Origin: Schleiferiaceae bacterium
Lineage (GTDB): Bacteria; Bacteroidota; Bacteroidia; Flavobacteriales; Schleiferiaceae
Length of the DNA stretch: 33,160 nt
Assembly: GCA_018401735.1 (NCBI GenBank)
Contig: JAGYKI010000030.1
Coordinates: forward strand, 1-33,160
Direction: 5' to 3'
How positions within the stretch are numbered: the stretch's first letter is position 1; each line of letters begins with the position of its first letter. The position numbers and the translations under genes are program-made. This document shows, piece after piece, positions 1-7,210 of the stretch. A model generated the notes under the pieces. That model was given only the letters and a program-made list of their open reading frames with translations, made no database searches and was not told the origin of the DNA.

Positions 1-19
1 TTTACGTCGAACTCACGTT
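1..19. repeat. End of a second MITE-like element copy, cut by the window edge
   Basis: Positions 6-19 (GTCGAACTCACGTT) are identical to the right terminal inverted repeat of the element at 25768-26027. The preceding TTTAC matches the inward continuation of that element's left end. Read as the reverse complement of the left end, all 19 bases match with a single mismatch. Only the terminus is visible, so the size and orientation of this copy cannot be judged. Confidence 0.6.
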
Positions 20-163
20 ATTTTAGGCCCTGATTTTCGAAGAAACACAGCGCAAATTATGCTGGGTTTTTCTGATCTTCACGGAGCTTTGGGAATTTGG
101 CAAACTCATCGATCCCGTGCCCGACTGGATAAAGCACTAAAATTATATCGAGGTAAAAACTAA
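2..163 (+). CDS. C-terminal fragment of an unrecognised protein, open at the window edge
   Basis: The frame starting at base 2 is open for 53 codons and stops at TAA 161-163. Its first few codons come from the repeat terminus at 1-19. The rest reads as an ordinary, basic, soluble-looking C-terminus containing GFSDLHGALGIWQTHRSRAR. I do not recognise the family. Because the repeat end lies directly upstream, this may be the 3' remnant of a gene split by the element rather than an intact gene. The length alone does not prove coding, but the composition is plausible. Confidence 0.35.
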   Translation, partial: LRRTHVILGPDFRRNTAQIMLGFSDLHGALGIWQTHRSRARLDKALKLYRGKN

Positions 164-293
164 TACTTCTTTAAAGTTTCGCCCCTTTGACTTATTAAAC
201 CTTAATTCTTTTACTCAAAAATTTGTTCCTTCTATTCTTAAATACTTCATCAGTAGCGATCTTTTTTTAACTTACAACTATAAAAAAAACCTG

Positions 294-1934
294 ATGAAGA
301 ATCTTTTACTCGCTTTAATCCTTCTTTTTTCTTGTGTCGCCCAAGCACAAATATTCAATCGCTCTAAAGTTGGATCCCTTGATGCTTTGCCCTTTCAGTT
401 GGGAAATAAATTATACATCATTAGTTCTACTAGCATCGATGAAATTGATGCCGCTGGTGAAGTTTCCCAAAGCACTGCTCTACCCTTTTTGTCTGATTAT
501 AGAGCCTCCAAAAGCGTGCTACGCAAAGCCAATGGTAATTTGTTAATTATCGGCAACTCCCAAGCCAGTTGTGATTTATTAGCCGACTTAGGCTATTTTG
601 CCTACGAATACTCTACTCAAATGGTATTGGTGGACTCCACCCATCAAGCTTTATATGATGTTGGTAATGTCTTACAATTGTTAGAGCTAAGTCAGAACCG
701 ATATTTTGTTTTAAATCAAAGTGGTTATTTACTTTTAGATAATAATTTAGATACGATTGCAACGGCTATCACCCCCAATTTAGCGCAAATAAATCGTGCA
801 ATTTATTTAGGTGGCGATGAAGTTTTAATTTACTCGCAAACCTGGGCGTCTTCTACGCCTATGTACAATATATTGAATCTTAACACTGGTACAATTAACC
901 CCTGGACCAATGCCCGTGCGGGCGAAATGACGAGTCTCAACGACAGCACCTTCGCTTTCATAAACCTTTTTAATGGCGATGTACTGCGTTTCCAAAAAAG
1001 TAATTTATCCTATATCGACAGCAGCCGTCTGAGCCTTTCCTCCAATTTTATGGCCAATCAATTTCAGGAACTACAAGATGGCTTTGTCCTGCGAGGAGAT
1101 AGTGGCTTAAGTGTTTTTAATAAAACAGACCTTAGTCATCGAGGTACTTATCTCGCCCAGCATCCCTTGAACCAAGGCCGACTTTCGGTAAATGGCAATC
1201 AATTGTTCTTTATTCAAAACAACAGCAACTACTCGGATGTATCAAATTACCATGTTTTAGAGGCCGCACGGCTTAACCAAGCTCCTTCCACCATCGTAGA
1301 GGGACTGATCTTAAAGCTTAAGAATCTGAACTTTATCAGTGCAGCTCACCCTTCTGGAGTCGCTAATTTATATAGAGTAAACTCTACTTGGGAAATTACA
1401 TTGCTAAACCAAAGCACGGAGATTATTGATAGCATGCGCGTACTTTGGGCCGATCCTTATGCGGTGCCCTATTGCTTCTCTACCTACTCTGAGCTTACGA
1501 CTGGCTCATCTCCACTTGCGATTGGAGATAGCCTAGTTATTTCTCTTCCATTAACTTATAATTCAGTATATGCGCCAAATGGCACGGGCCTTATTAGTTT
1601 GAATGTTGCCGGAGTTATGGCCAATGGGAAAGTTATAAGCGATGAGGCAAGATCTGCTGCTGGTTTAAGTATTAGCAATATTAGCCTAATAGAAAATGAG
1701 CTACTAAAGGATCTGCAACTTTACCCTAACCCCGCTTCTACTTTCATTTACATAGATGCACCACTTCCCATTAATCAGGTAAAAATAATGAACCTTCAAG
1801 GCAAAGTCATGCGCGAGCTAAGTGATGTCGATGGTCTTAGTCAAGTTTCCTTAGAAGGCTTAGCCAAAGGCATTTATTGGTTGAAGTTAAAAGCCGAAAA
1901 GGCAGAAACGATTCGTAAAATAGTAATCGATTAA
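294..1934 (+). CDS. Secreted protein with type IX secretion (Por) C-terminal sorting domain
   Basis: A 546-residue protein. Residues 1-19 form a classic signal peptide (MKN, a Leu/Ile-rich core, then AQAQ), giving Sec export. The last ~75 residues are a type A T9SS sorting domain: an LYPNPAS motif near 478, then short beta strands with NLQGK and GIYWLKL, ending KIVID. Such domains direct transport across the outer membrane by PorU/PorV-type machinery and are cleaved. The ~440 residues between have many short strand-like stretches rich in N, S, L and G, possibly a beta-propeller-like fold, but I see no catalytic motif. It stands alone; a weak terminator-like hairpin follows. Start ATG 294 is chosen because the signal peptide begins there. 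Substrate or ligand is unknown. Confidence 0.85.
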   Translation: MKNLLLALILLFSCVAQAQIFNRSKVGSLDALPFQLGNKLYIISSTSIDEIDAAGEVSQSTALPFLSDYRASKSVLRKANGNLLIIGNSQASCDLLADLGYFAYEYSTQMVLVDSTHQALYDVGNVLQLLELSQNRYFVLNQSGYLLLDNNLDTIATAITPNLAQINRAIYLGGDEVLIYSQTWASSTPMYNILNLNTGTINPWTNARAGEMTSLNDSTFAFINLFNGDVLRFQKSNLSYIDSSRLSLSSNFMANQFQELQDGFVLRGDSGLSVFNKTDLSHRGTYLAQHPLNQGRLSVNGNQLFFIQNNSNYSDVSNYHVLEAARLNQAPSTIVEGLILKLKNLNFISAAHPSGVANLYRVNSTWEITLLNQSTEIIDSMRVLWADPYAVPYCFSTYSELTTGSSPLAIGDSLVISLPLTYNSVYAPNGTGLISLNVAGVMANGKVISDEARSAAGLSISNISLIENELLKDLQLYPNPASTFIYIDAPLPINQVKIMNLQGKVMRELSDVDGLSQVSLEGLAKGIYWLKLKAEKAETIRKIVID

Positions 1935-1936
1935 GC

Positions 1937-1966
1937 TTCTGCGCTGTGGCACAGAATCCTATTTTT
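1937..1966 (+). terminator. Possible intrinsic terminator after the T9SS protein gene
   Basis: Three bases after the stop, 1937-1956 can fold into a 5-bp stem (TTCTG with CAGAA), one mismatch, two further G-C pairs and a TGTG loop. It is followed by CCTATTTTT. The stem is short, so this is a moderate call. Confidence 0.4.
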
Positions 1967-2347
1967 AAAAGTTAGGAGTTATGAATTCTGCTAGATAAGT
2001 CCTGCAGCCGCTGACCGTGGTTTTTATGTACTTTGTCAAAAATATCCGTAAAAGTAAGTGCCCAAGTGCCCTTTAAAATAAGCTTCCATCAGCTTGAAAG
2101 AGGGCGTGGCAAGATTTCAAGCTACTCTTGAATGTGGGCCGCTGTGAGATTCTTTAAAATTCGTCTATCAAAGAGGATAATCAGCTAGGCCTCTGCCATC
2201 CTAAAATGAACCAAGCTCTCGTTAATTAAAATGGTCTATATATATCATAATTAACACTTTACAGTGAATTTTTAGCCTTAACTTCTGCCTTTGCCCAAGA
2301 AATTAGATTTTCTCCCTTCCCTATCAAGGTTGTACCGCGATAAAATT
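1967..2347. other. Long intergenic leader before the polyamine operon; no gene recognised
   Basis: About 380 bases with no convincing gene. On the minus strand 1981-2106 reads open for about 40 codons (it includes YFKGTWALTFTDIFDKVHKN) and ends at TAA 1981-1983. It has no upstream start and is preceded by in-frame stops, so it could be a decayed gene tail or chance. The 3' half (about 2230-2290) is strongly AT-rich with TATATATA. I see no riboswitch or uORF that I can name. Confidence 0.4.
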
Positions 2348-2355
2348 TACTTTTG
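2348..2355 (+). promoter_or_regulatory. Bacteroidota-type -7 box for the polyamine operon
   Basis: TACTTTTG matches the TAnnTTTG -7 consensus of Bacteroidota primary-sigma promoters. A TTG at 2330-2332 lies about 15 bases upstream, slightly closer than the usual -33 spacing. Transcription would start near 2359, leaving a ~54-base leader before ATG 2413. This argues against the alternative TTG start at 2353, which lies inside the box. Confidence 0.5.
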
Positions 2356-2412
2356 TTTGGCCTTACGAGGCAAATATTGTATACTACCGAAAAACCATCC
2401 CTCGGGCAATTA

Positions 2413-3816
2413 ATGAAAAACACCTATTTCGATCTAGTAGATCAGAGTTACTATTTTCCGCAAGAAGGCTTCGACCTGCGCGATGAGTATTTATCCTTCC
2501 ACGGTATTTCTCTAAAACACCTAATAGATAAATATGGCACACCTTTCCGTTTTATCTATTTGCCAAAAATTGGTGACCAGATAAAAAAAGCGCGTAACCA
2601 TTTCAATCGCGCGATAAAGCGCCTCAATTATCAAGGTGAATATCAATTTTGTTATTGTACCAAGTGCAATCACTTTTCCCATGTGGTAAGTGAAGCACTG
2701 AAACATAACGTAAACTTAGAAACTTCTTCTTCTTTCGATATAGATCTTATTCTTAACCTTTTCAGAGAAGGGAAATTTACTAAAGACCGCTACATCGTAA
2801 ACAACGGTTATAAAACCGACGATTACCTTGAAAAGATTGTTAAGCTGGTAGAGATGGGCTTTAGCAATGTAGTGGTAGTGCTGGATAGTAAAACTGAGTT
2901 AGACCGCTTATTACATTTTGCAGGTGATACGGTTATTAAAATCGGTTTAAGGATGGCGATCAACGAAGAGCCTCAGTCCTCTTATTATACCTCTCGCTTA
3001 GGTATTCGTCATAACGAAATGAAAGAATTTTTCGAGACTTATATAAAGGATAATCCCAAAGTGGAGCTGAAAATGCTGCACTTCTTTGTTGATTCAGGTA
3101 TTAAAGATAGTATATACTATTGGGGTGAATTTAAACGCGCCCTTAAACTTTATATCGAACTTAAAAAGCAATCGGAAAGCCTTACTCAGTTTAATCTTGG
3201 CGGTGGATTCCCCATTCGTAATAACCTTGGTTTCGAGTACGATTACGAGTATATGATTAAAGAAATTGTAGAAAACCTTCGTGATGCTTGCGATAATGAC
3301 AATGTTCCTCACCCCGACATTTTTACCGAATTTGGTAAGTACACCGTGGGCGAAGCGGGTGCCATTATCTTTAAAGTGCTAGAGCAAAAACAACAAAACG
3401 ATACCGAGAGTTGGTATATCATCAACAACAGTTTGATGAACACCATTCCTGATGCCTGGAGTATTCACGAGAAATTTATCCTCCTGCCTATCAATAAATG
3501 GAAGCACGAATACAAGCGGGTAAATATTGGCGGTATAAGCTGCGATCACTCGGATTACTATAATTCCGACGACCTCAACCAAGAGGTAATGCTGCCTCAA
3601 TATGGCCCTCAGGAGGAAGAACCTCTATATGTGGGATTTTTCCACACCGGGGCATATCAGGATGCGATAAGTGGTTATGGCGGCATTAAGCATTGTTTAA
3701 TTCCTTCGCCAAAACACGTAATTATCGATCGCGATGAAAAAGGCAATATTGTAGATTATGTTTACCGCAATGAGCAATCGGCGGATGAAATGTTTAAACT
3801 TTTAGGATACAAATGA
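2413..3816 (+). CDS. speA: Arginine decarboxylase, short alanine-racemase-fold type
   Basis: A PLP enzyme of 467 residues, predicted to decarboxylate L-arginine to agmatine in the cytoplasm. The TIM-barrel N-terminal domain carries the YCTKCNH segment with the likely Schiff-base lysine K84. The phosphate-binding glycine loop is NLGGGFP (261-267). The C-terminal beta domain has TEFGKYTVGEAG (about 305-316) and a CDHSDYYN segment with the candidate catalytic cysteine C377. The chain is about 190 residues shorter than E. coli SpeA and lacks its C-terminal helical extension, as I recall for Bacteroidetes homologues. Start ATG 2413 is preferred over TTG 2353 because the latter overlaps the promoter. 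It overlaps the agmatinase gene by ATGA, which is the main support for arginine rather than ornithine or lysine as substrate. Confidence 0.85.
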   Translation: MKNTYFDLVDQSYYFPQEGFDLRDEYLSFHGISLKHLIDKYGTPFRFIYLPKIGDQIKKARNHFNRAIKRLNYQGEYQFCYCTKCNHFSHVVSEALKHNVNLETSSSFDIDLILNLFREGKFTKDRYIVNNGYKTDDYLEKIVKLVEMGFSNVVVVLDSKTELDRLLHFAGDTVIKIGLRMAINEEPQSSYYTSRLGIRHNEMKEFFETYIKDNPKVELKMLHFFVDSGIKDSIYYWGEFKRALKLYIELKKQSESLTQFNLGGGFPIRNNLGFEYDYEYMIKEIVENLRDACDNDNVPHPDIFTEFGKYTVGEAGAIIFKVLEQKQQNDTESWYIINNSLMNTIPDAWSIHEKFILLPINKWKHEYKRVNIGGISCDHSDYYNSDDLNQEVMLPQYGPQEEEPLYVGFFHTGAYQDAISGYGGIKHCLIPSPKHVIIDRDEKGNIVDYVYRNEQSADEMFKLLGYK

Positions 3817-4664
3817 GAAATTACGCAGGTGTAGAGGAACACTGGGGCGCTTATGAAAGAGCCAAAGTCCTTTTACAATCTATTCCCTACGATGGCACTA
3901 GCACTTGGGGAAAGGGAGCCGACGCTGGCTTCGGAGCCTTTTTAGAGGCGAGCGAAAACATGGAGCTTTTTGATATCGAAACGCAATCGGAAGTTTACCA
4001 ACAAGGGGTTAATATTCTCGATCCCATAAAGGAAGATAGTAGCCCCGAAGCGGTTTTTGCGGCGGTATATCAAAAAACGCAAGAGCTACTTAAAACGGGG
4101 AAATATCTAAGCTTCTTCGGCGGTGAACACAGTATCTCCATTGGTATAATTAAGGCCTTCTACGAAAAGTACGATAACCTTTCTGTGCTGCAGCTAGATG
4201 CCCATACCGATTTAAGACCCGAATACCACGGCAGTCCTTACAACCACGCTTGCGCGGTTTATGATGCCAGTCAAAACGCCAATTTGGTACAAGTAGGTAT
4301 TCGCAGTATGGACATTGAAGAAGGACAGTACATTCAGCCCGGGAATTGCTTTTTCGCGCATGAAATGTACGGCCACGAAAAGTGGATGGATGACTCAATT
4401 GCCCGTCTTACCGATAAGGTATATCTAACCATCGATCTAGATGCTTTTGATCCTTCTATAATGCCCGCTACGGGAACTCCCGAGCCTGGTGGCATGGGAT
4501 GGTATGAAACCCTAAAATATCTGCGTCGCGTTTTTAAAGAAAAGGACGTGGTTGGCTTTGATATTGTTGAACTGGCCCCCCACTCTGCGCACAAGGCTTC
4601 TAACTTTTTAGCGGCCAAACTTTACTATAAACTACTAAGCTATAAATTCGAAGACCATGGCTAA
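3813..4664 (+). CDS. speB: Agmatinase (ureohydrolase family)
   Basis: A 283-residue binuclear manganese ureohydrolase, expected to split agmatine into putrescine and urea. All metal-ligand motifs are present: GGEHS with H106, LDAHTD with D129/H131/D133, and IDLDAFDP with D208/D210. TPEPGG (222-227) is the form typical of agmatinases, whereas the other ureohydrolase in this window (minus strand, 13012-13956) has TPVPGG and the arginase SGNVHGMP loop. Start ATG 3813 overlaps the decarboxylase stop by four bases, and its own stop overlaps the next gene by eight, so translation is probably coupled. Related ureohydrolases acting on aminopropylagmatine or guanidinobutyrate have the same motifs, so the substrate rests on context. 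Confidence 0.88.
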   Translation: MRNYAGVEEHWGAYERAKVLLQSIPYDGTSTWGKGADAGFGAFLEASENMELFDIETQSEVYQQGVNILDPIKEDSSPEAVFAAVYQKTQELLKTGKYLSFFGGEHSISIGIIKAFYEKYDNLSVLQLDAHTDLRPEYHGSPYNHACAVYDASQNANLVQVGIRSMDIEEGQYIQPGNCFFAHEMYGHEKWMDDSIARLTDKVYLTIDLDAFDPSIMPATGTPEPGGMGWYETLKYLRRVFKEKDVVGFDIVELAPHSAHKASNFLAAKLYYKLLSYKFEDHG

Positions 4665-5634
4665 TAAAGGACCGATCAGCCAGTTTATGCTGGAACACTA
4701 TAAGCACTTTAACTCTGCCGCATTGGTAGATGCCGCTCAAGGTTATGAAAAGCATCTTGCGGAAGGAAAAAAAATGATGGTTACCCTCGCGGGAGCCATG
4801 AGCACCGCCGAATTAGGTAAGAGTTTTGCCGAAATGATTCGTCAGGATAAAGTGCAAATTATTTCTTGCACAGGTGCTAACTTAGAGGAAGATTTAATGA
4901 ATTTAGTAGCGCATAATCACTATGAGCGTGTGCCGCATTACCGCGACCTTAGCCCTCAAGAAGAATGGGATTTACTAGAACGCGGCTTAAACCGTGTAAC
5001 CGATACTTGCATCCCAGAAGAAGAAGCTTTTCGTCGTTTACAAAAACATATTGTAGACCTATGGTCTGGCGCCGAAGCGAAAGGTGAACGCTACTTCCCC
5101 CACGAGTATATGTATCAATTACTCAATTCTGGGATATTAGAGCAATACTACCAAATTGATCCTAAAAATTCATGGATGTTGGCTGCCGCCGAGAAGAACA
5201 TTCCCATCGTAGTGCCCGGTTGGGAAGATTCTACTTTGGGTAATATTTTCGCTTCTTACTGCTTGAAAAAAGAATTACAGCCCAGCACCGTAAAGTCGGG
5301 TATTGAATACATGACTTTCTTAGCGGATTGGTATACTAATAATGCCGGAACCGAAGGTATTGGCTTTTTCCAAATTGGCGGTGGAATCGCAGGCGATTTC
5401 CCTATTTGCGTGGTGCCAATGCTTTATCAAGATATGGAAAGAACGGATACCCCTTTCTGGTCTTACTTCTGCCAAATTAGCGACAGCACTACAAGTTATG
5501 GCTCCTATTCAGGCGCTGTACCCAATGAGAAAATTACTTGGGGTAAGCTCGATATTACCACTCCAAAATTTATTGTAGAATCGGATGCTACCATTGTAGC
5601 GCCCTTAATTTTTGCTTACCTACTCGACTGGTAA
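4657..5634 (+). CDS. Deoxyhypusine-synthase-like enzyme (probable homospermidine-type synthase)
   Basis: A 325-residue cytosolic NAD-dependent aminobutyl-transferase-fold protein. The N-terminal half has TLAGAMS (43-49) and SCTGANLEEDL (70-80), corresponding to NAD-binding segments of deoxyhypusine synthase. The C-terminal half has QIGGGIAGDFP (239-249), SYSGAVPNEKITWGK (283-297) and the VESDATIVAPL strand. K297 in WGK aligns with the catalytic lysine of human DHS, so transferase chemistry is likely retained. The GGG-x-x-KHH of eukaryotic DHS is replaced by GGGIAGDFP. Bacteria have no eIF5A, and some bacterial DHS homologues are reported to make homospermidine from putrescine or spermidine. 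The position after agmatinase supports a polyamine substrate. The exact product is an inference. Confidence 0.85.
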   Translation: MANKGPISQFMLEHYKHFNSAALVDAAQGYEKHLAEGKKMMVTLAGAMSTAELGKSFAEMIRQDKVQIISCTGANLEEDLMNLVAHNHYERVPHYRDLSPQEEWDLLERGLNRVTDTCIPEEEAFRRLQKHIVDLWSGAEAKGERYFPHEYMYQLLNSGILEQYYQIDPKNSWMLAAAEKNIPIVVPGWEDSTLGNIFASYCLKKELQPSTVKSGIEYMTFLADWYTNNAGTEGIGFFQIGGGIAGDFPICVVPMLYQDMERTDTPFWSYFCQISDSTTSYGSYSGAVPNEKITWGKLDITTPKFIVESDATIVAPLIFAYLLDW

Positions 5635-5639
5635 CTTAC

Positions 5640-7160
5640 ATGGAAACTATTGACAATGTAGAGCTCGCCTACTTAAGTGGGGATGACTATCAAGCATTAA
5701 AAACTTTAATGAACCAGGCTTACCCTGGTATGCAAAGCCTACATTGGAAAAAGGAGGAAATTGAAACCCTTATCGGAATGTTTCCCGCCGGGCAAGTGGT
5801 GCTTAAAGTAAATAATGAAATTGCGGGTTGCGCCCTTTCCGTTTTGCAAGATTACAGCATTACCGATAAGCGCCATACCTACAACGACATTACTGGCAAC
5901 GATAGCTTTAATACCCACAAAAAAGAGGGAGAGCTCCTTTATGGAATTGATATTTTTATCAGCCCCAAATACCGTGGCTTACGTTTAGGGCGACGCCTTT
6001 ACGATTTCCGTAAAGAACTTTGCGAGGAACTGAATTTACGCGGTATCGCCTTTGGGGCCAGAATGCCTTTGTACCATCAACACGCCGATAAATTGAGTCC
6101 TTTGCAATACCTAGAAAAGGTGAGGCAAAAGGAGATTCACGACCCCGTGATCAACTTTCAGTTTAGCAACGATTTTCACGTAAAGAAAATCCTGCGCAAT
6201 TATTTAGAGGGTGACAAAGAATCGCAGGACCATGCGGTTTTAATGGAGTGGAATAATGTCTATTATGAAAAACCGAGTGACAGCCCAGGTAACCGCAAAA
6301 GAGTCATTCGTATTGGCATAGTTCAATGGCAAATGCGTGGTTATAAAGATCTTAATGAACTGATGGATCAAGCGGAGTACTTCCTCGACTCCATTTCAGG
6401 ATATCGCTCCGATTTTGCGCTCTTTCCCGAGTTTTTCAATGCCCCGCTAATGGCGCAATATAACGACCTTAGCGAAGCGGAAGCCATTCGGAAATTAGCG
6501 GAATACACCAATGATATCGTTGACCGCTTCAGTCAGCTTGCGGTTAGTTATAATATAAATATTATTACCGGTAGCATGCCTCAATTTATTGATGGTAAGC
6601 TGCGAAATGTAGGCTATTTATGCCATAGGGATGGTAATCGCGACTATTTCGAAAAAATACATGTTACGCCCGATGAAGCTAGAGTATGGGGCATGGAGGG
6701 TGGCTCCAAATTACAAACTTATGATACCGACTGCGGCCGCATTGGAGTTTTGATTTGCTACGATGTAGAGTTCCCCGAATTATCGCGCTTATTAGCAGAT
6801 GATGGCATGGATATACTCTTTGTGCCATTTTTAACGGACACTCAAAATGGCTATTCCCGCGTACGAAACACCGCACAAGCTCGAGCGATTGAAAATGAGT
6901 GTTATGTTGTAATTGCGGGTAGTGTAGGTAATTTACCGAAGGTGAGTAATATGGATATTCAGTATGCTCAATCTATGGTTTTCACACCCTGCGATTTTGC
7001 CTTCCCCAGTAATGGTATAAAAGCAGAAGCCACACCCAACACCGAAATGATTTTGGTAGTAGATGTGGACATCGATCTTTTACGTGAATTGAATGAATTT
7101 GGCGCGGTTCGAAATCTAAAGGATCGTCGTAAAGATATCTATAGTCTCAAGCGCGTATAG
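5640..7160 (+). CDS. GNAT acetyltransferase fused to a nitrilase-superfamily amidohydrolase
   Basis: A 506-residue, two-domain cytosolic protein. Residues ~8-180 are a GNAT domain with the acetyl-CoA loop RGLRLGRRL (112-120). Residues ~222-500 are a carbon-nitrogen hydrolase with the complete Glu-Lys-Cys triad: E264 in FPEFF, K339 in FEKIHVT, C373 in LICYDVEFPE. The fusion is known (B. subtilis YhcX is, from memory, the same architecture), but its substrate is not established. As last gene of the polyamine operon, five bases after the previous stop, it may act on an acylated or carbamoylated polyamine or on a competing arginine-derived amide. N-carbamoylputrescine amidase is the best-known relative, but with agmatinase present that step is not required. 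Stop TAG is followed by a strong hairpin. Confidence 0.88.
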   Translation: METIDNVELAYLSGDDYQALKTLMNQAYPGMQSLHWKKEEIETLIGMFPAGQVVLKVNNEIAGCALSVLQDYSITDKRHTYNDITGNDSFNTHKKEGELLYGIDIFISPKYRGLRLGRRLYDFRKELCEELNLRGIAFGARMPLYHQHADKLSPLQYLEKVRQKEIHDPVINFQFSNDFHVKKILRNYLEGDKESQDHAVLMEWNNVYYEKPSDSPGNRKRVIRIGIVQWQMRGYKDLNELMDQAEYFLDSISGYRSDFALFPEFFNAPLMAQYNDLSEAEAIRKLAEYTNDIVDRFSQLAVSYNINIITGSMPQFIDGKLRNVGYLCHRDGNRDYFEKIHVTPDEARVWGMEGGSKLQTYDTDCGRIGVLICYDVEFPELSRLLADDGMDILFVPFLTDTQNGYSRVRNTAQARAIENECYVVIAGSVGNLPKVSNMDIQYAQSMVFTPCDFAFPSNGIKAEATPNTEMILVVDVDIDLLRELNEFGAVRNLKDRRKDIYSLKRV

Positions 7161-7168
7161 TATTATAG

Positions 7169-7210
7169 ATGAATAGGGTCAATGTTTAATTTGGTCCTAT
7201 TCATATTTTT
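7169..7210 (+). terminator. Intrinsic terminator of the polyamine operon
   Basis: ATGAATAGG at 7169-7177 and its perfect complement CCTATTCAT at 7196-7204 form a 9-bp stem, extendable by a CAA/TTG pairing inside the loop, followed by ATTTTT. It lies between converging genes, and its 3' arm contains the stop codon of the minus-strand hydrolase. The T-run is good only in the plus direction. Confidence 0.7.

Noticed and set aside
2353..2412. 20-residue N-terminal extension of the arginine decarboxylase from a TTG codon
   Set aside because: The TTG lies within the TAnnTTTG promoter box, and ATG 2413 gives a natural start for the enzyme.
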